A DNA stretch of 64,000 bases, taken from NCBI RefSeq assembly GCF_900167135.1, contig NZ_FUWZ01000001.1:1598336-1662335 (forward strand), given 5' to 3'. This DNA is from Chitinophaga eiseniae. Lineage in GTDB: Bacteria > Bacteroidota > Bacteroidia > Chitinophagales > Chitinophagaceae. This document shows positions 16,091 to 24,499 of the stretch, piece after piece; position 1 is the first letter of the stretch, and each line of letters opens with the position of its first letter. Below the pieces are notes generated by a model. The model ran no database searches. It saw only the letters and a program-made list of their open reading frames with translations, and had not been told where the DNA came from. Both the position numbers and the translations under genes were made by a program.

Positions 16091-17284
16091 ATGCGGCATA
16101 TAGTTGTTGTCATTATATTTTTGTTGGTCCATCTGACGGTGGATGCACAGACGAACGAAAGCATCATTGCTATTGGTAAAAAGTATACGATCTACTCCGA
16201 TATTTTAAAGGAGAAGCGCACTTACAACGTCTATCTGCCACCTTCGTACCAATGGAGCCCTCATAAAAAATACTTTGTGGCCTATGTGCTGGATGGGGAG
16301 AAAGCCAAATTTCAGGAAGTCACCGGTATTGCACGGTCGATGAATTCTGCCTATGATTTAAAAATGCAAATCCCTGAACTGATCATCGTCTCTATAGAAA
16401 ATACAGACAGGACCAGGGATTTTACGCCCACACATGCCTTAAATTACCTGGATACGGAAAACATTGGCGCTTTTGCCAATAGTGGCAAGGCAGATGCATT
16501 CAGGCGTTTCCTGGAGAAAGAGCTAATGCCTGTCATCGACAGCTCCTACAGAACTCTGTCTAAAAATCTGATCATCGGGCATTCTTTGGGAGGTTTGTTT
16601 GCCATCCACTGCTTGTTGGAAGCGCCCAGGTTATTTGCTTACTACATCCTGATAGACCCGTCCTGGTTTTGGGACCACAATTACATCGGGAAAAGGACCA
16701 GGGAGGTTTTAAAAACCAAAACAGACCTGAATGCCCGCGTGTATATCGCCCTGGCTAATAATATGTGGGAAGACAGCAGGCACTATCAATGGGGACAGGA
16801 ATTTTATACCATGTTAAAAAACGCTGCATCGCCGGGATTAGCGGCCAAACTACGGTATTTTGAAGACGAAAAGCACCTGACAGTGCCGTTGCCGGCTACT
16901 TACTACGGGCTTCGTTACATTTTCGACGGTTATGAATTAGACATCAACGAGGTGTTAAAAAAACCTTCACTGATCAATGAACACGACAGCCTGATGTCGA
17001 AAAGATTGGGGCTGGACATCAAATCAGACGAAAACTACGTGAACACGCTGGGGTATGTAGCACTAAATGATAGAAACATACCCGATACCGCTGTTACTGT
17101 ATTTGAAATCAATGCCAAAAACTATCCCGCTTCTGTCAATGTGTGGGATAGCCTGGCGGACGCCTATCTGAAAAAAGGACAGACAACAAAAGCGAAGATG
17201 TGTTATGAAAAGATCCTTGCGCTGCAGCCGGATAATGCGAAGGCCAGGAGTATGCTGGAAAAATTGAAGGGTGTTTCCAGGTGA
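16091..17284 (+). CDS. Secreted alpha/beta-hydrolase esterase (EstD type) with C-terminal TPR-like tail
   Basis: A 397-residue protein with a signal peptide (VVVIIFLLVHLTVDAQ). The putative esterase fold starts with TYNVYLPPSY and VAYVLDGEKAK; the nucleophile elbow is GHSLGG and a late His lies in EDEKHLTVPLP. These features match the esterase D / Fes family that acts on esters such as siderophores or acyl groups. The last about 60 residues (VNVWDSLADAYLKKGQTTKA, KILALQPDNAKARSML) form one to two TPR-like repeats. I use ATG 16091 because the preceding 12 codons spoil the signal. Monocistronic by flanking terminators. Confidence 0.85.
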   Translation: MRHIVVVIIFLLVHLTVDAQTNESIIAIGKKYTIYSDILKEKRTYNVYLPPSYQWSPHKKYFVAYVLDGEKAKFQEVTGIARSMNSAYDLKMQIPELIIVSIENTDRTRDFTPTHALNYLDTENIGAFANSGKADAFRRFLEKELMPVIDSSYRTLSKNLIIGHSLGGLFAIHCLLEAPRLFAYYILIDPSWFWDHNYIGKRTREVLKTKTDLNARVYIALANNMWEDSRHYQWGQEFYTMLKNAASPGLAAKLRYFEDEKHLTVPLPATYYGLRYIFDGYELDINEVLKKPSLINEHDSLMSKRLGLDIKSDENYVNTLGYVALNDRNIPDTAVTVFEINAKNYPASVNVWDSLADAYLKKGQTTKAKMCYEKILALQPDNAKARSMLEKLKGVSR

Positions 17285-17302
17285 GTAGCGGACGTATCAT
17301 TA

Positions 17303-17330
17303 AAAGGTTGCCCGCTGCCGGGCAACCTTT
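17303..17330. terminator. Bidirectional terminator between converging genes
   Basis: AAAGGTTGCCCG (17303-17314) and CGGGCAACCTTT (17319-17330) form a perfect 12-bp stem with a 4-nt loop, between the esterase (plus) and the outer-membrane protein (minus). Confidence 0.85.
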
Positions 17331-17336
17331 CCTCTC

Positions 17337-19772
17337 TTAATGTCGCCGCATCGGCGGCATCTTCTTCTCCTCTTCATTGTTATGTACTTTCATAGACCCA
17401 AACTTCCAGTTGAGCGTGATATGGAAACTACGGTTGTAGTAGTTGTTTACTTCCGTGCTGCGGAAAGTGGGTGCTGTGGCATAACTGCGTTGCAGCATGC
17501 TTCTCTGGAAAGGGTTGGAAACGCCTACCAGCACACTTGCTTTTTTGTTAAGAAATTCCTTTTGGGCGGTGAAGCTGTACGACCAGGAAGCTGAGTTCCT
17601 GCCCTGTAGCGTCACGTAGCCGTTGCTGTAGTCCCCGGAAGCCTGTAGTGTGACGTCCCTGGGCAGCGTGTAGGAAAGGTTTAGATTGAAAGCATAGAAG
17701 CCGGCGTCGTTTTTCACCTGCAGGGCGTCGCTTTTAAACCATACCTGGTACAGTTCCACACCACCGTTGACCGTGAGGTTACCAATCTCCATGGCGGCGT
17801 TTATGTTGGCGCCTAACCGTTTGTTGGCCGCAATGTTGCTCGGTAATGTTCTGGAGATACCCAGACTATCGACGGTCGTCAGCATTTCGATGGCGTTACT
17901 GTTGGAGCTGAAGTAGACACTGTTGTTGAGCGTAAAGCCAGATGCGGCGTTATAGTTATAGCCTGCCTCGATCGTCCTGGTGGTCTCCGGCCGCAGCAGC
18001 GGGTTGCCCGATGTCAGGTTACGCGGATCGGCTGCGTTGACGAACGGGTTGAGGTCCCATATCCACGGCCGGCGGATACGTTCTGTGTAGGAAAGTTTCA
18101 CGTCATGCTGCTCATTCAGTGTCTTAGTCAGCAGTATGCTGGGTACCAGGTTGCCGAAGGTGGACCGGAACGGAGCGGAAGTACGCTGGAACTCAGCGCC
18201 CAGCTGCGTTGCTTCGTAGCGAAGACCGGCACGGAACATCCATTGGTTACGGGTCTCAAATTTTAAGCTGAGATAAGCGGCGTAGATGTTCTGGAAATAT
18301 TTCATCTCGTCAGAACGTGAGGGGATCTCCACGAGGTCATCGCTGCCGGGCGCATGTTCATTGTTCCGCGCACTGTAAGCGCTGGTGGCGCTGGTCCTGC
18401 TAAATTTAAGGCCTGTTTCAACGAGGTTTTTGCCGGACAGGTCCAGTGGATGGGTATAGTCCGTTTGCAGGTTAAAATCCCACGATTTGCTGTTGTTGGG
18501 CCCTGTTTCCCGGAAAGCCGGTACGCCTGCCAGCGTGTGCTGCTGCGTGACATATCTGGACCGGTCGGCGCTGTTGCTGACCATCCCCAGTACCTGCAAC
18601 TCCTGGCTTTTGCGGCGGAACAGTTTCTGGTAGCTGGTGGACAGCTCATAGTAGCCGGAGTGGTTGGTCTGATCGCTTTTCTGGTTGTAGGCAGTGCTGC
18701 CTTTGCCGTCCTGGTAGAGGTTGTACAGCGTATTCTTCGAAGGCCAGGCGCCATTCCAGAGGGTGAAGGTGGTACTGATTTTTTGCAGGGAATCGATCCG
18801 GTATGTGACCCCGAGGTCTCCATACAACCCGCGTTCATGCTGGGTGACGTCATTCTCCTGCAGCAGTTCGCCTGCCGGCAAGCCCTTGAGCAGAGACGTC
18901 CTGTTGAGGGTTGATGTTTTTCGTTCCCGCTGGTTACTGGCGTTGATATTCAGGCTCAGGTCGAAATTGCCCCTGATGGTGTTCAGTGACGCGCTGGCTG
19001 ATTGCTCCAGGTTACCGGCGCTGAGGCTGATATCGGCACTGCTGCCTTTTATTTTCTTTTTGGTGACGATGTTGATAACGCCGGCGGCGCCTTCTGCCTC
19101 GTATTTGGCGGAAGGGGAGGTGATGACTTCCACAGCGGCGATAGTGCCCGCCGGGATGATCTTCAGCGCTTCCTTGAGGTTTTTCGCCAGGATGCCTGAG
19201 GGCAGACCGTTCAGGAGCACTTTTATATTTCCGTCGCCCCGCATTTTTACTTCCCCGTCGGCGCTGACGGTCAGCATAGGGACTTTCCTCAGCACGTCAG
19301 CTGCCGAGCCCGCTTTGTTGCTGATGTCGACGGTGGCATTGTATACCAGCTTGTCGCCTTTCGTTTCAATCAATCTCTTTTTAGCATTGACAGTGATGGT
19401 TTGCAGGGTAGCGGTAGATTTGCGGAGCAGCACCTGGTACGGCTGTTGCATACCGGGAAACGCCGTGGGAGCAGACAGGTAGTTGTTATAGCCGACAAAC
19501 GAAACACCTATGGTAAAGACGCCTTTTTCACGCAGCGGGATGCTAAACCTGCCCAGTGAATCGGTAGTGGCGGAGCTGATGACTTTCCCTTCCCGCAGCA
19601 GCACGACGGTGGCGAAGCTGATCGGGGACCTGTCAGCGGAATCACGTACGGCGCCGCTGATGGTAAGGCCTCCTGTAGTCCCTGAAACGGGTTGTTGTGC
19701 CTGGGAGCAGACGGTGGTCAGCATCGCAAAAAAAAGTAACAATAGAAATTTGGGTACAGTAACCGAATACAT
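17337..19772 (-). CDS. TonB-dependent-receptor-like outer membrane beta-barrel protein
   Basis: An 811-residue protein. It has a signal peptide (LLLLFFAMLTTVCSQAQ), a carboxypeptidase-regulatory-like beta-sandwich (about residues 33-115), a plug domain (LIETKGDKLVYNATVDISNK through VEVITSPSAKYEAEGAAGVI, about 130-235) and a long beta-barrel rich in alternating aromatic strands. It matches the outer membrane beta-barrel family of Bacteroidota TonB-dependent proteins. No SusD partner is adjacent, so a single-protein uptake or signalling role is likely. It is divergent from the LytS/LytTR pair, which may regulate it (inference). The C-terminal tail is charged and ends PPMRRH rather than in an aromatic residue. 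Confidence 0.88.
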   Translation of the reverse strand: MYSVTVPKFLLLLFFAMLTTVCSQAQQPVSGTTGGLTISGAVRDSADRSPISFATVVLLREGKVISSATTDSLGRFSIPLREKGVFTIGVSFVGYNNYLSAPTAFPGMQQPYQVLLRKSTATLQTITVNAKKRLIETKGDKLVYNATVDISNKAGSAADVLRKVPMLTVSADGEVKMRGDGNIKVLLNGLPSGILAKNLKEALKIIPAGTIAAVEVITSPSAKYEAEGAAGVINIVTKKKIKGSSADISLSAGNLEQSASASLNTIRGNFDLSLNINASNQRERKTSTLNRTSLLKGLPAGELLQENDVTQHERGLYGDLGVTYRIDSLQKISTTFTLWNGAWPSKNTLYNLYQDGKGSTAYNQKSDQTNHSGYYELSTSYQKLFRRKSQELQVLGMVSNSADRSRYVTQQHTLAGVPAFRETGPNNSKSWDFNLQTDYTHPLDLSGKNLVETGLKFSRTSATSAYSARNNEHAPGSDDLVEIPSRSDEMKYFQNIYAAYLSLKFETRNQWMFRAGLRYEATQLGAEFQRTSAPFRSTFGNLVPSILLTKTLNEQHDVKLSYTERIRRPWIWDLNPFVNAADPRNLTSGNPLLRPETTRTIEAGYNYNAASGFTLNNSVYFSSNSNAIEMLTTVDSLGISRTLPSNIAANKRLGANINAAMEIGNLTVNGGVELYQVWFKSDALQVKNDAGFYAFNLNLSYTLPRDVTLQASGDYSNGYVTLQGRNSASWSYSFTAQKEFLNKKASVLVGVSNPFQRSMLQRSYATAPTFRSTEVNNYYNRSFHITLNWKFGSMKVHNNEEEKKMPPMRRH

Positions 19773-19928
19773 GGTTTAAAGTTGAAATATCTGCAAAGGA
19801 AGCAGCTGTACGATCAATACAAAAAAATGAATGAGCAAATGGGGGGATAGGATGATCAACACGGTTCATCATCCGGTTTTGCTATTTGTATTAAAATGAC
19901 TGAGATTTGTTTGACTTAACATTGATGG

Positions 19929-20972
19929 ATGGAGAATAAGGCAAAATGGCTGCGAAGCCGGTTCCTGCAGGAGCTGGTGGTATTTATAGCGATGTTTATC
20001 CTGACGATGTTGCATGAGTGGATCAAACTGGACACTTTCATGGCATTTCTTCAGGGGCTGATATTTTTCATATTGCTGTACGGGCAGGCGCAGCTGCACC
20101 TGCACCTGATATTCCCGTTGCTGATGGCTAAAAAGTACGCCGCCTACTTCTCCTTTTTTGTAGTATCAACACTGGTCGGCGCCCTGGGGCTGCTTGCGCT
20201 GGATTACTACTGGATTGCGCCGGAACTATATCAGGAGCCTGATACATCCTTCCCGATGGCCATTGCGTACGACTTCGTGCTTTGTATTATCAGTACCGTC
20301 ACTATCCTTTCCCTGTTCCTGGTAAGGCAATATTCAATTGAACTGCAAAAGCGGAGCGAAGTACAGCTTAAACTCAGTGAGATGAACATGAAATACCTGC
20401 ACGCGCAGCTGAACCCGCATTTCTTTTTTAACATGTTCAATAACCTCTACGGTGTAAGTCTTACGGAGCCTGCCCGGACACCGGACCTCATTCTCCGGTT
20501 AGCTGAACTGATGCGCTATCAGCTGGAGAACGGAAGCCGGCCTACTGTCACCATCAGGGAAGAACTGAAGTTTATCGATAACTACATCGCCATGGAGCGG
20601 GAGCGTATCGGCAAGCGATGCCGTATCCGCTGCGATCTTCCGGAAGAAAGCTCACTGGCGGCAGACTACCGGATAGCGCCCCTGATCCTGATCACGCTGG
20701 TGGAGAATGCCTTCAAGCACAGCGTGACCATCACCCGGCCGTGGTTCGTCGACATCCGCATTCGTTGTGAAGAAGGTGTTCTGACGGCGGAAGTGCGTAA
20801 TTCCCTGCCGGATGAAGCATTGAAAAATACCTCCACCGGCATAGGACTTATCAATATCAGGGAGCGGCTGGAAATGCTTTATCAACATCAGTATACTTTG
20901 ATCAGTGCAACAGAGGACCAGGAATATCGGATCACTTTAACACTCAGGTTAAATGCAATTAAAAATGGATGA
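19929..20972 (+). CDS. LytS/YehU-family sensor histidine kinase
   Basis: A 347-residue membrane kinase. Four hydrophobic segments occupy about residues 15-140. The His-kinase motif of the LytS family is YLHAQLNPHFFFNMFNNLYG with the phospho-acceptor His in NPHF. The HATPase domain ends with TGIGLINIRERLEMLY. It overlaps the LytTR response regulator gene, which it should phosphorylate. The signal is unknown. Confidence 0.93.
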   Translation: MENKAKWLRSRFLQELVVFIAMFILTMLHEWIKLDTFMAFLQGLIFFILLYGQAQLHLHLIFPLLMAKKYAAYFSFFVVSTLVGALGLLALDYYWIAPELYQEPDTSFPMAIAYDFVLCIISTVTILSLFLVRQYSIELQKRSEVQLKLSEMNMKYLHAQLNPHFFFNMFNNLYGVSLTEPARTPDLILRLAELMRYQLENGSRPTVTIREELKFIDNYIAMERERIGKRCRIRCDLPEESSLAADYRIAPLILITLVENAFKHSVTITRPWFVDIRIRCEEGVLTAEVRNSLPDEALKNTSTGIGLINIRERLEMLYQHQYTLISATEDQEYRITLTLRLNAIKNG

Positions 20973-21681
20973 CACACTGAAATGCATCATAGTCGATGAT
21001 GAAGAGGGGGCGCACCTCGTGCTGAAACAATACATCGGGCAGCTGCAACACCTGGAGCTTACCGGCGCTTTTTATACGGCGGTGGAAGCGATGGGGTATA
21101 TCTATAACAACCGGGTAGACCTGATTTTTTTAGACATCAATATGCCGGGACTAAGCGGCCTGGAGTTACTGCAAACCCTGTCGGACCCGCCGTTGGTGAT
21201 ACTAACGACTGCTTACCGCGAGTATGCGCTCGAAGGATATAAATACCGCGTAGTGGACTACCTGGTGAAACCGTTCCATTTTCAACGGTTCATGGCCGCT
21301 ATCGATACCGTATACTCCAGGCTCCGGCCAAGAGCGGCCATGACCGCCGAGGTAAGTGCCGCAGCTGCAACACCGGCTTTTGTGATGTTGAAAGTAGAGG
21401 GGGAAATGGTAAAGGTAATGTACGACCAGCTTATTTATATCCGCAGCTGGGGCAATTATGTAAAGGTTTTTACCACAGAAACCGTTTACCTGAGTCCTGT
21501 TACAACCACAGAAATAGAACAGAAGCTGGATAAAGTCCGGTTCCGGCGCATCCATAAATCCTACATCGTTGCCATGAACCGTATCAGTAAGATCAGTGGC
21601 GGCCACGTAGTGCTCGATGATGGTACCGAACTGCCGGTTGGCAATACCTATCGCAGAGAGCTGCTGGACAACTTTCAGTGA
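20965..21681 (+). CDS. LytTR-family response regulator
   Basis: A 238-residue protein. The receiver domain has the acidic pair in CIIVDDEEG, the phospho-acceptor Asp in LIFLDINMPGLSG and the conserved Lys in YLVKPF. A LytTR DNA-binding domain follows (IYIRSWGNYVKVFTTE, FRRIHKSYIVAMNRISKI, LPVGNTYRRELL). The start could also be ATG 20953; 20965 is preferred because the receiver then begins at once. It overlaps the kinase gene by 8 nt, so the two are translationally coupled. Confidence 0.93.
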   Translation: MDDTLKCIIVDDEEGAHLVLKQYIGQLQHLELTGAFYTAVEAMGYIYNNRVDLIFLDINMPGLSGLELLQTLSDPPLVILTTAYREYALEGYKYRVVDYLVKPFHFQRFMAAIDTVYSRLRPRAAMTAEVSAAAATPAFVMLKVEGEMVKVMYDQLIYIRSWGNYVKVFTTETVYLSPVTTTEIEQKLDKVRFRRIHKSYIVAMNRISKISGGHVVLDDGTELPVGNTYRRELLDNFQ

Positions 21682-21734
21682 GGGGTGTTTTGGTTAAAGC
21701 AGATATCTTTAAATTACACCAAACAGATGATCAT

Positions 21735-22622
21735 ATGACCAGCAGAAACGAAACGGAAATGATGGACTTGATTCTCCGCGTGGCAGAAAAGGATCCGCGG
21801 ATACTGGCGGTATTGCAGGACGGCTCACGGTCCAATCCCAATGTAACACCGGATATCTTCCAGGACTTCGACATCATCTATGTGGTGGAGGAACTGGTCC
21901 CTTTTCTGAAGGACCATCACTGGGTGGATGTTTTCGGAGAACAGATGATACTGCAGATGCCGGAGGACATGGAGCTGTACCCGCCGTCGCCGGAACTGGA
22001 AGGCGCCTTTTCCTACCTGTTGCAGTTTAAGGATGGTAACCGTATAGACCTGATGATGGTGCCCCTGGGAAAACTGGATAACTTTACGGAAGACAGTTTG
22101 TGCAAAGTGATATGGGATAAGGCAGGACTGTTCAAAGACCGTCCGCTGCCGCCGGCCAGCGACGCCAGTTATGTTGTGGAAAAACCATCGGAACGTTCTT
22201 TCATCGACTGCTGCAACGAGTTCTGGTACACCAATGCCGGTCTGGCGAAAGGCTTGTGGCGGCAGGAAGAGATACTGATCAGGGAGCTGAGCAACCAGGT
22301 GATCCGTGGCGCCCTGCTGCAGATGATGAACTGGTATATTGGTTGCCGTTATGACTTCACCGTCAACCCCGGCAAATTCGGGAAGTTCTACCAACGTTAC
22401 CTGGAGCCGGCTGTCTATGAAAAATTACTGGCCACGTATCCGGCTGCCGGCATGCAACAGGCATGGGAGGCGGTGTTTACCACCACCACGCTCTTCCGGG
22501 AAGTGGCGGGCGTGGTGGCCAAAACCCTGGGTTATCAATACCCCGACCACTGGGACAGGGACGTCACAGCGTTTATGTTGCACGTACAGCAGCTGCCGAA
22601 AGACGCTGCACAGATTTATTAA
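21735..22622 (+). CDS. Aminoglycoside 6-adenylyltransferase-like protein (AadE/ANT(6) family)
   Basis: A 295-residue nucleotidyltransferase. It starts ETEMMDLILRVAEKDPRI, as ANT(6) enzymes do, followed by the catalytic loop LQDGSRSNPNV with a downstream QDFDIIYVV acidic pair that binds metal. The rest (NRIDLMMVPL, EFWYTNAGLAKGLWRQE) also matches the family. Such enzymes adenylate streptomycin at O-6. The chromosomal context, with no mobile element, suggests an intrinsic homologue whose resistance activity is unproven. An upstream TATCTTTA (about 21703-21710) is a near -7 box; ATG 21735 is chosen by homology of the N-terminus. Confidence 0.85.
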   Translation: MTSRNETEMMDLILRVAEKDPRILAVLQDGSRSNPNVTPDIFQDFDIIYVVEELVPFLKDHHWVDVFGEQMILQMPEDMELYPPSPELEGAFSYLLQFKDGNRIDLMMVPLGKLDNFTEDSLCKVIWDKAGLFKDRPLPPASDASYVVEKPSERSFIDCCNEFWYTNAGLAKGLWRQEEILIRELSNQVIRGALLQMMNWYIGCRYDFTVNPGKFGKFYQRYLEPAVYEKLLATYPAAGMQQAWEAVFTTTTLFREVAGVVAKTLGYQYPDHWDRDVTAFMLHVQQLPKDAAQIY

Positions 22623-22640
22623 ACCGGATAAACACATCAC

Positions 22641-23663
22641 ATGGAAATAGGGATCGACAGCTTTGCTGCCACGAAATCGCAAACCGGCGGCCACAACGCC
22701 GCTGCTGATATGAAAGAGATGGACAACCTCCTGGAGCGGATGGTGCTGGCAGACGAGGCAGGCCTTGCGGTATTTGGACTGGGAGAACATCACCGCCGTG
22801 AATTCCTGGATTCAGCTTCTACGCTGATACTGGCAGCGGCTGCGGCGCGGACAAAGCAGATCAGGCTTACCAGCGCCGTTACTGTATTGAGCGCCGCCGA
22901 CCCCGTACGGGTATTCCAGAGCTTCGCCACACTGGACATCATTTCCAAAGGAAGGGCGGAGATGGTGGTGGGCCGCGGCTCCTTCATAGAAGCCTTTCCG
23001 CTTTTCGGATATAACCTCGATGACTATGATGCCTTGTTTACAGAGAAGCTGGACCTGCTCCTGAAGATCAGGGATGAAGAGCGTGTGGAATGGAGCGGTC
23101 AGTTCAGGGCGCCGCTGGAAAATGCGCCTATTTATCCGCGACCGGTGCAGGAGCCGCTGCCCGTGTGGGTGGGTGTTGGCGGCACGCCGCAGTCTTTCGT
23201 ACGGGCAGGCACGTTGGGACTACCGCTGATGGTGGCGGTAATCGGTGGCGAAACGCACCGGTTCAGGCCATTGGTAGACCTCTACCGCGAAGCCGGCCGG
23301 AAAGCCGGGCATCCCGAGGAAAAATTACAGGTGGGACTGCACTCCCTGGGATATATCGCCGAAACATCGCAACAGGCAAGAGATGAGTTTTTCCCCGGTT
23401 ACGCCGAAGTGTTTACCCGTATCGGCAGGGAACGGGGCTGGGGACCGGTTACCCGCCCTCAGTTTGATGCGCAGAATGGTCCCACCGGCGCATTACTGGT
23501 GGGCAGCCCGCAGGAAGTGGCGGAAAAAATCCGTCGCCACAGCGAAGCGCTGGGCGGCATCTCCCGTTTTACCTTCCAGATGGATAACGCCAATCTTCCA
23601 CATGATAAACTGATGAACTCCATCGCGCTGATCGGTAAAGAGATTGTGCCATTGTTACAATAG
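22641..23663 (+). CDS. LLM-class flavin-dependent oxidoreductase
   Basis: A 340-residue luciferase-like monooxygenase (TIM barrel using reduced FMN or F420). Recognisable parts are MEIGIDSFAATKSQTGG, the ADEAGLAVFGLGEHHRREF segment, VTVLSAADPVRVFQSFATLD, the GRGSFIEAFPLFGY phosphate-binding region and PVWVGVGGTPQSFVRAG. It lies 18 nt after the ANT(6)-like gene and probably shares its transcript. The substrate is unknown. Confidence 0.9.
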   Translation: MEIGIDSFAATKSQTGGHNAAADMKEMDNLLERMVLADEAGLAVFGLGEHHRREFLDSASTLILAAAAARTKQIRLTSAVTVLSAADPVRVFQSFATLDIISKGRAEMVVGRGSFIEAFPLFGYNLDDYDALFTEKLDLLLKIRDEERVEWSGQFRAPLENAPIYPRPVQEPLPVWVGVGGTPQSFVRAGTLGLPLMVAVIGGETHRFRPLVDLYREAGRKAGHPEEKLQVGLHSLGYIAETSQQARDEFFPGYAEVFTRIGRERGWGPVTRPQFDAQNGPTGALLVGSPQEVAEKIRRHSEALGGISRFTFQMDNANLPHDKLMNSIALIGKEIVPLLQ

Positions 23664-23690
23664 CGGATGCTTTTTCTGCCACACCCAGGC

Positions 23691-23748
23691 CGGACCAGCG
23701 TATTCGAATATTAAACCAAACCCGGCGAATATTGGTTGAGATGGTCCG
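23691..23748. repeat. Nested imperfect hairpin in intergenic region
   Basis: CGGACCA (23691-23697) pairs with TGGTCCG (23742-23748), and inside it AACCAA (23714-23719) pairs with TTGGTT (23732-23737). It may act as a transcript end for the upstream oxidoreductase, but no U-tract follows. Confidence 0.4.
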
Positions 23749-23764
23749 CTGCCGGTAAAATCTC

Positions 23765-23772
23765 TACTTTTG
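23765..23772 (+). promoter_or_regulatory. -7 box 4 nt before a start codon
   Basis: TACTTTTG matches TAnnTTTG exactly and ends 4 nt before ATG 23777, so the transcript may begin at or next to the A of the start codon. No -33 TTTG lies at the expected spacing. Confidence 0.5.
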
Positions 23773-23776
23773 AAGT

Positions 23777-24499
23777 ATGTATACCTTGAAGCATATACGT
23801 TTTTCTGTTTTTACAACCTTGTTGTTAACTGCCGGAATCATGACGCCCGACGCTCACGGACAGCAATTGCAGATAGACCGCCTGTTGACGGCGCCTGTGT
23901 GGCCACAGCTGGAAACTGCCGGTATACGGACAGATACCGTCGCTTTTGATGAAAATCAGAATTACACCGTAGGCCTCTATGGAGAAAAGGTCCCGGAGCA
24001 AATCACCACCGTTGTCAGCCCCCGGTACAATATCGACTGGAACAAAGAGACGATCCGGCCGGTCGTCTATTTCAAAACTGTTCCGTTGCGGAACCCCGGT
24101 TTACTCACCGATAAAGCCGGCCGGCTGGTCATTTTTGTCGCTGAAGTGGGCAACCACGGCCCGAAAGGGAAACTGATGGCTGGTGTGTTTTCCGACGAGG
24201 ATGTGGTAACGCTCAGAAAAGAGCTGAGCGCCGTATGGGGAACGGAGAAAAAAGTGCGGGAGAAAAGTTACAACGGCAGCGTGTACGTCTGGAAAAAGAA
24301 TGGTGTCGTTGCCCGGCTGACCATCGAAAACGAAGCGCTCGACGGAACCGCCTCTGAAACAAGAAATGGCGTCAAACAAAGTGGAAGGAGAGGCCGGCTG
24401 ACGATCTACAACCAGGTAGTACCTGCTTTTCACAGCCAATCAGAAGACTATTTTAACGATCCTGACATCAGGAAGAAGACAACGACCCACCAACCATGA
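23777..24499 (+). CDS. Secreted protein of unknown function
   Basis: A 240-residue protein with a signal peptide (LLTAGIMTPDAHGQ). No family recognised. The mature part has alternating beta-strand character (YTVGLYGEKVPEQITTVVS) and ends with a charged tail (DPDIRKKTTTHQP). Its stop overlaps the next gene by 4 nt, so the two secreted proteins are translationally coupled and probably act together. Confidence 0.75.
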   Translation: MYTLKHIRFSVFTTLLLTAGIMTPDAHGQQLQIDRLLTAPVWPQLETAGIRTDTVAFDENQNYTVGLYGEKVPEQITTVVSPRYNIDWNKETIRPVVYFKTVPLRNPGLLTDKAGRLVIFVAEVGNHGPKGKLMAGVFSDEDVVTLRKELSAVWGTEKKVREKSYNGSVYVWKKNGVVARLTIENEALDGTASETRNGVKQSGRRGRLTIYNQVVPAFHSQSEDYFNDPDIRKKTTTHQP

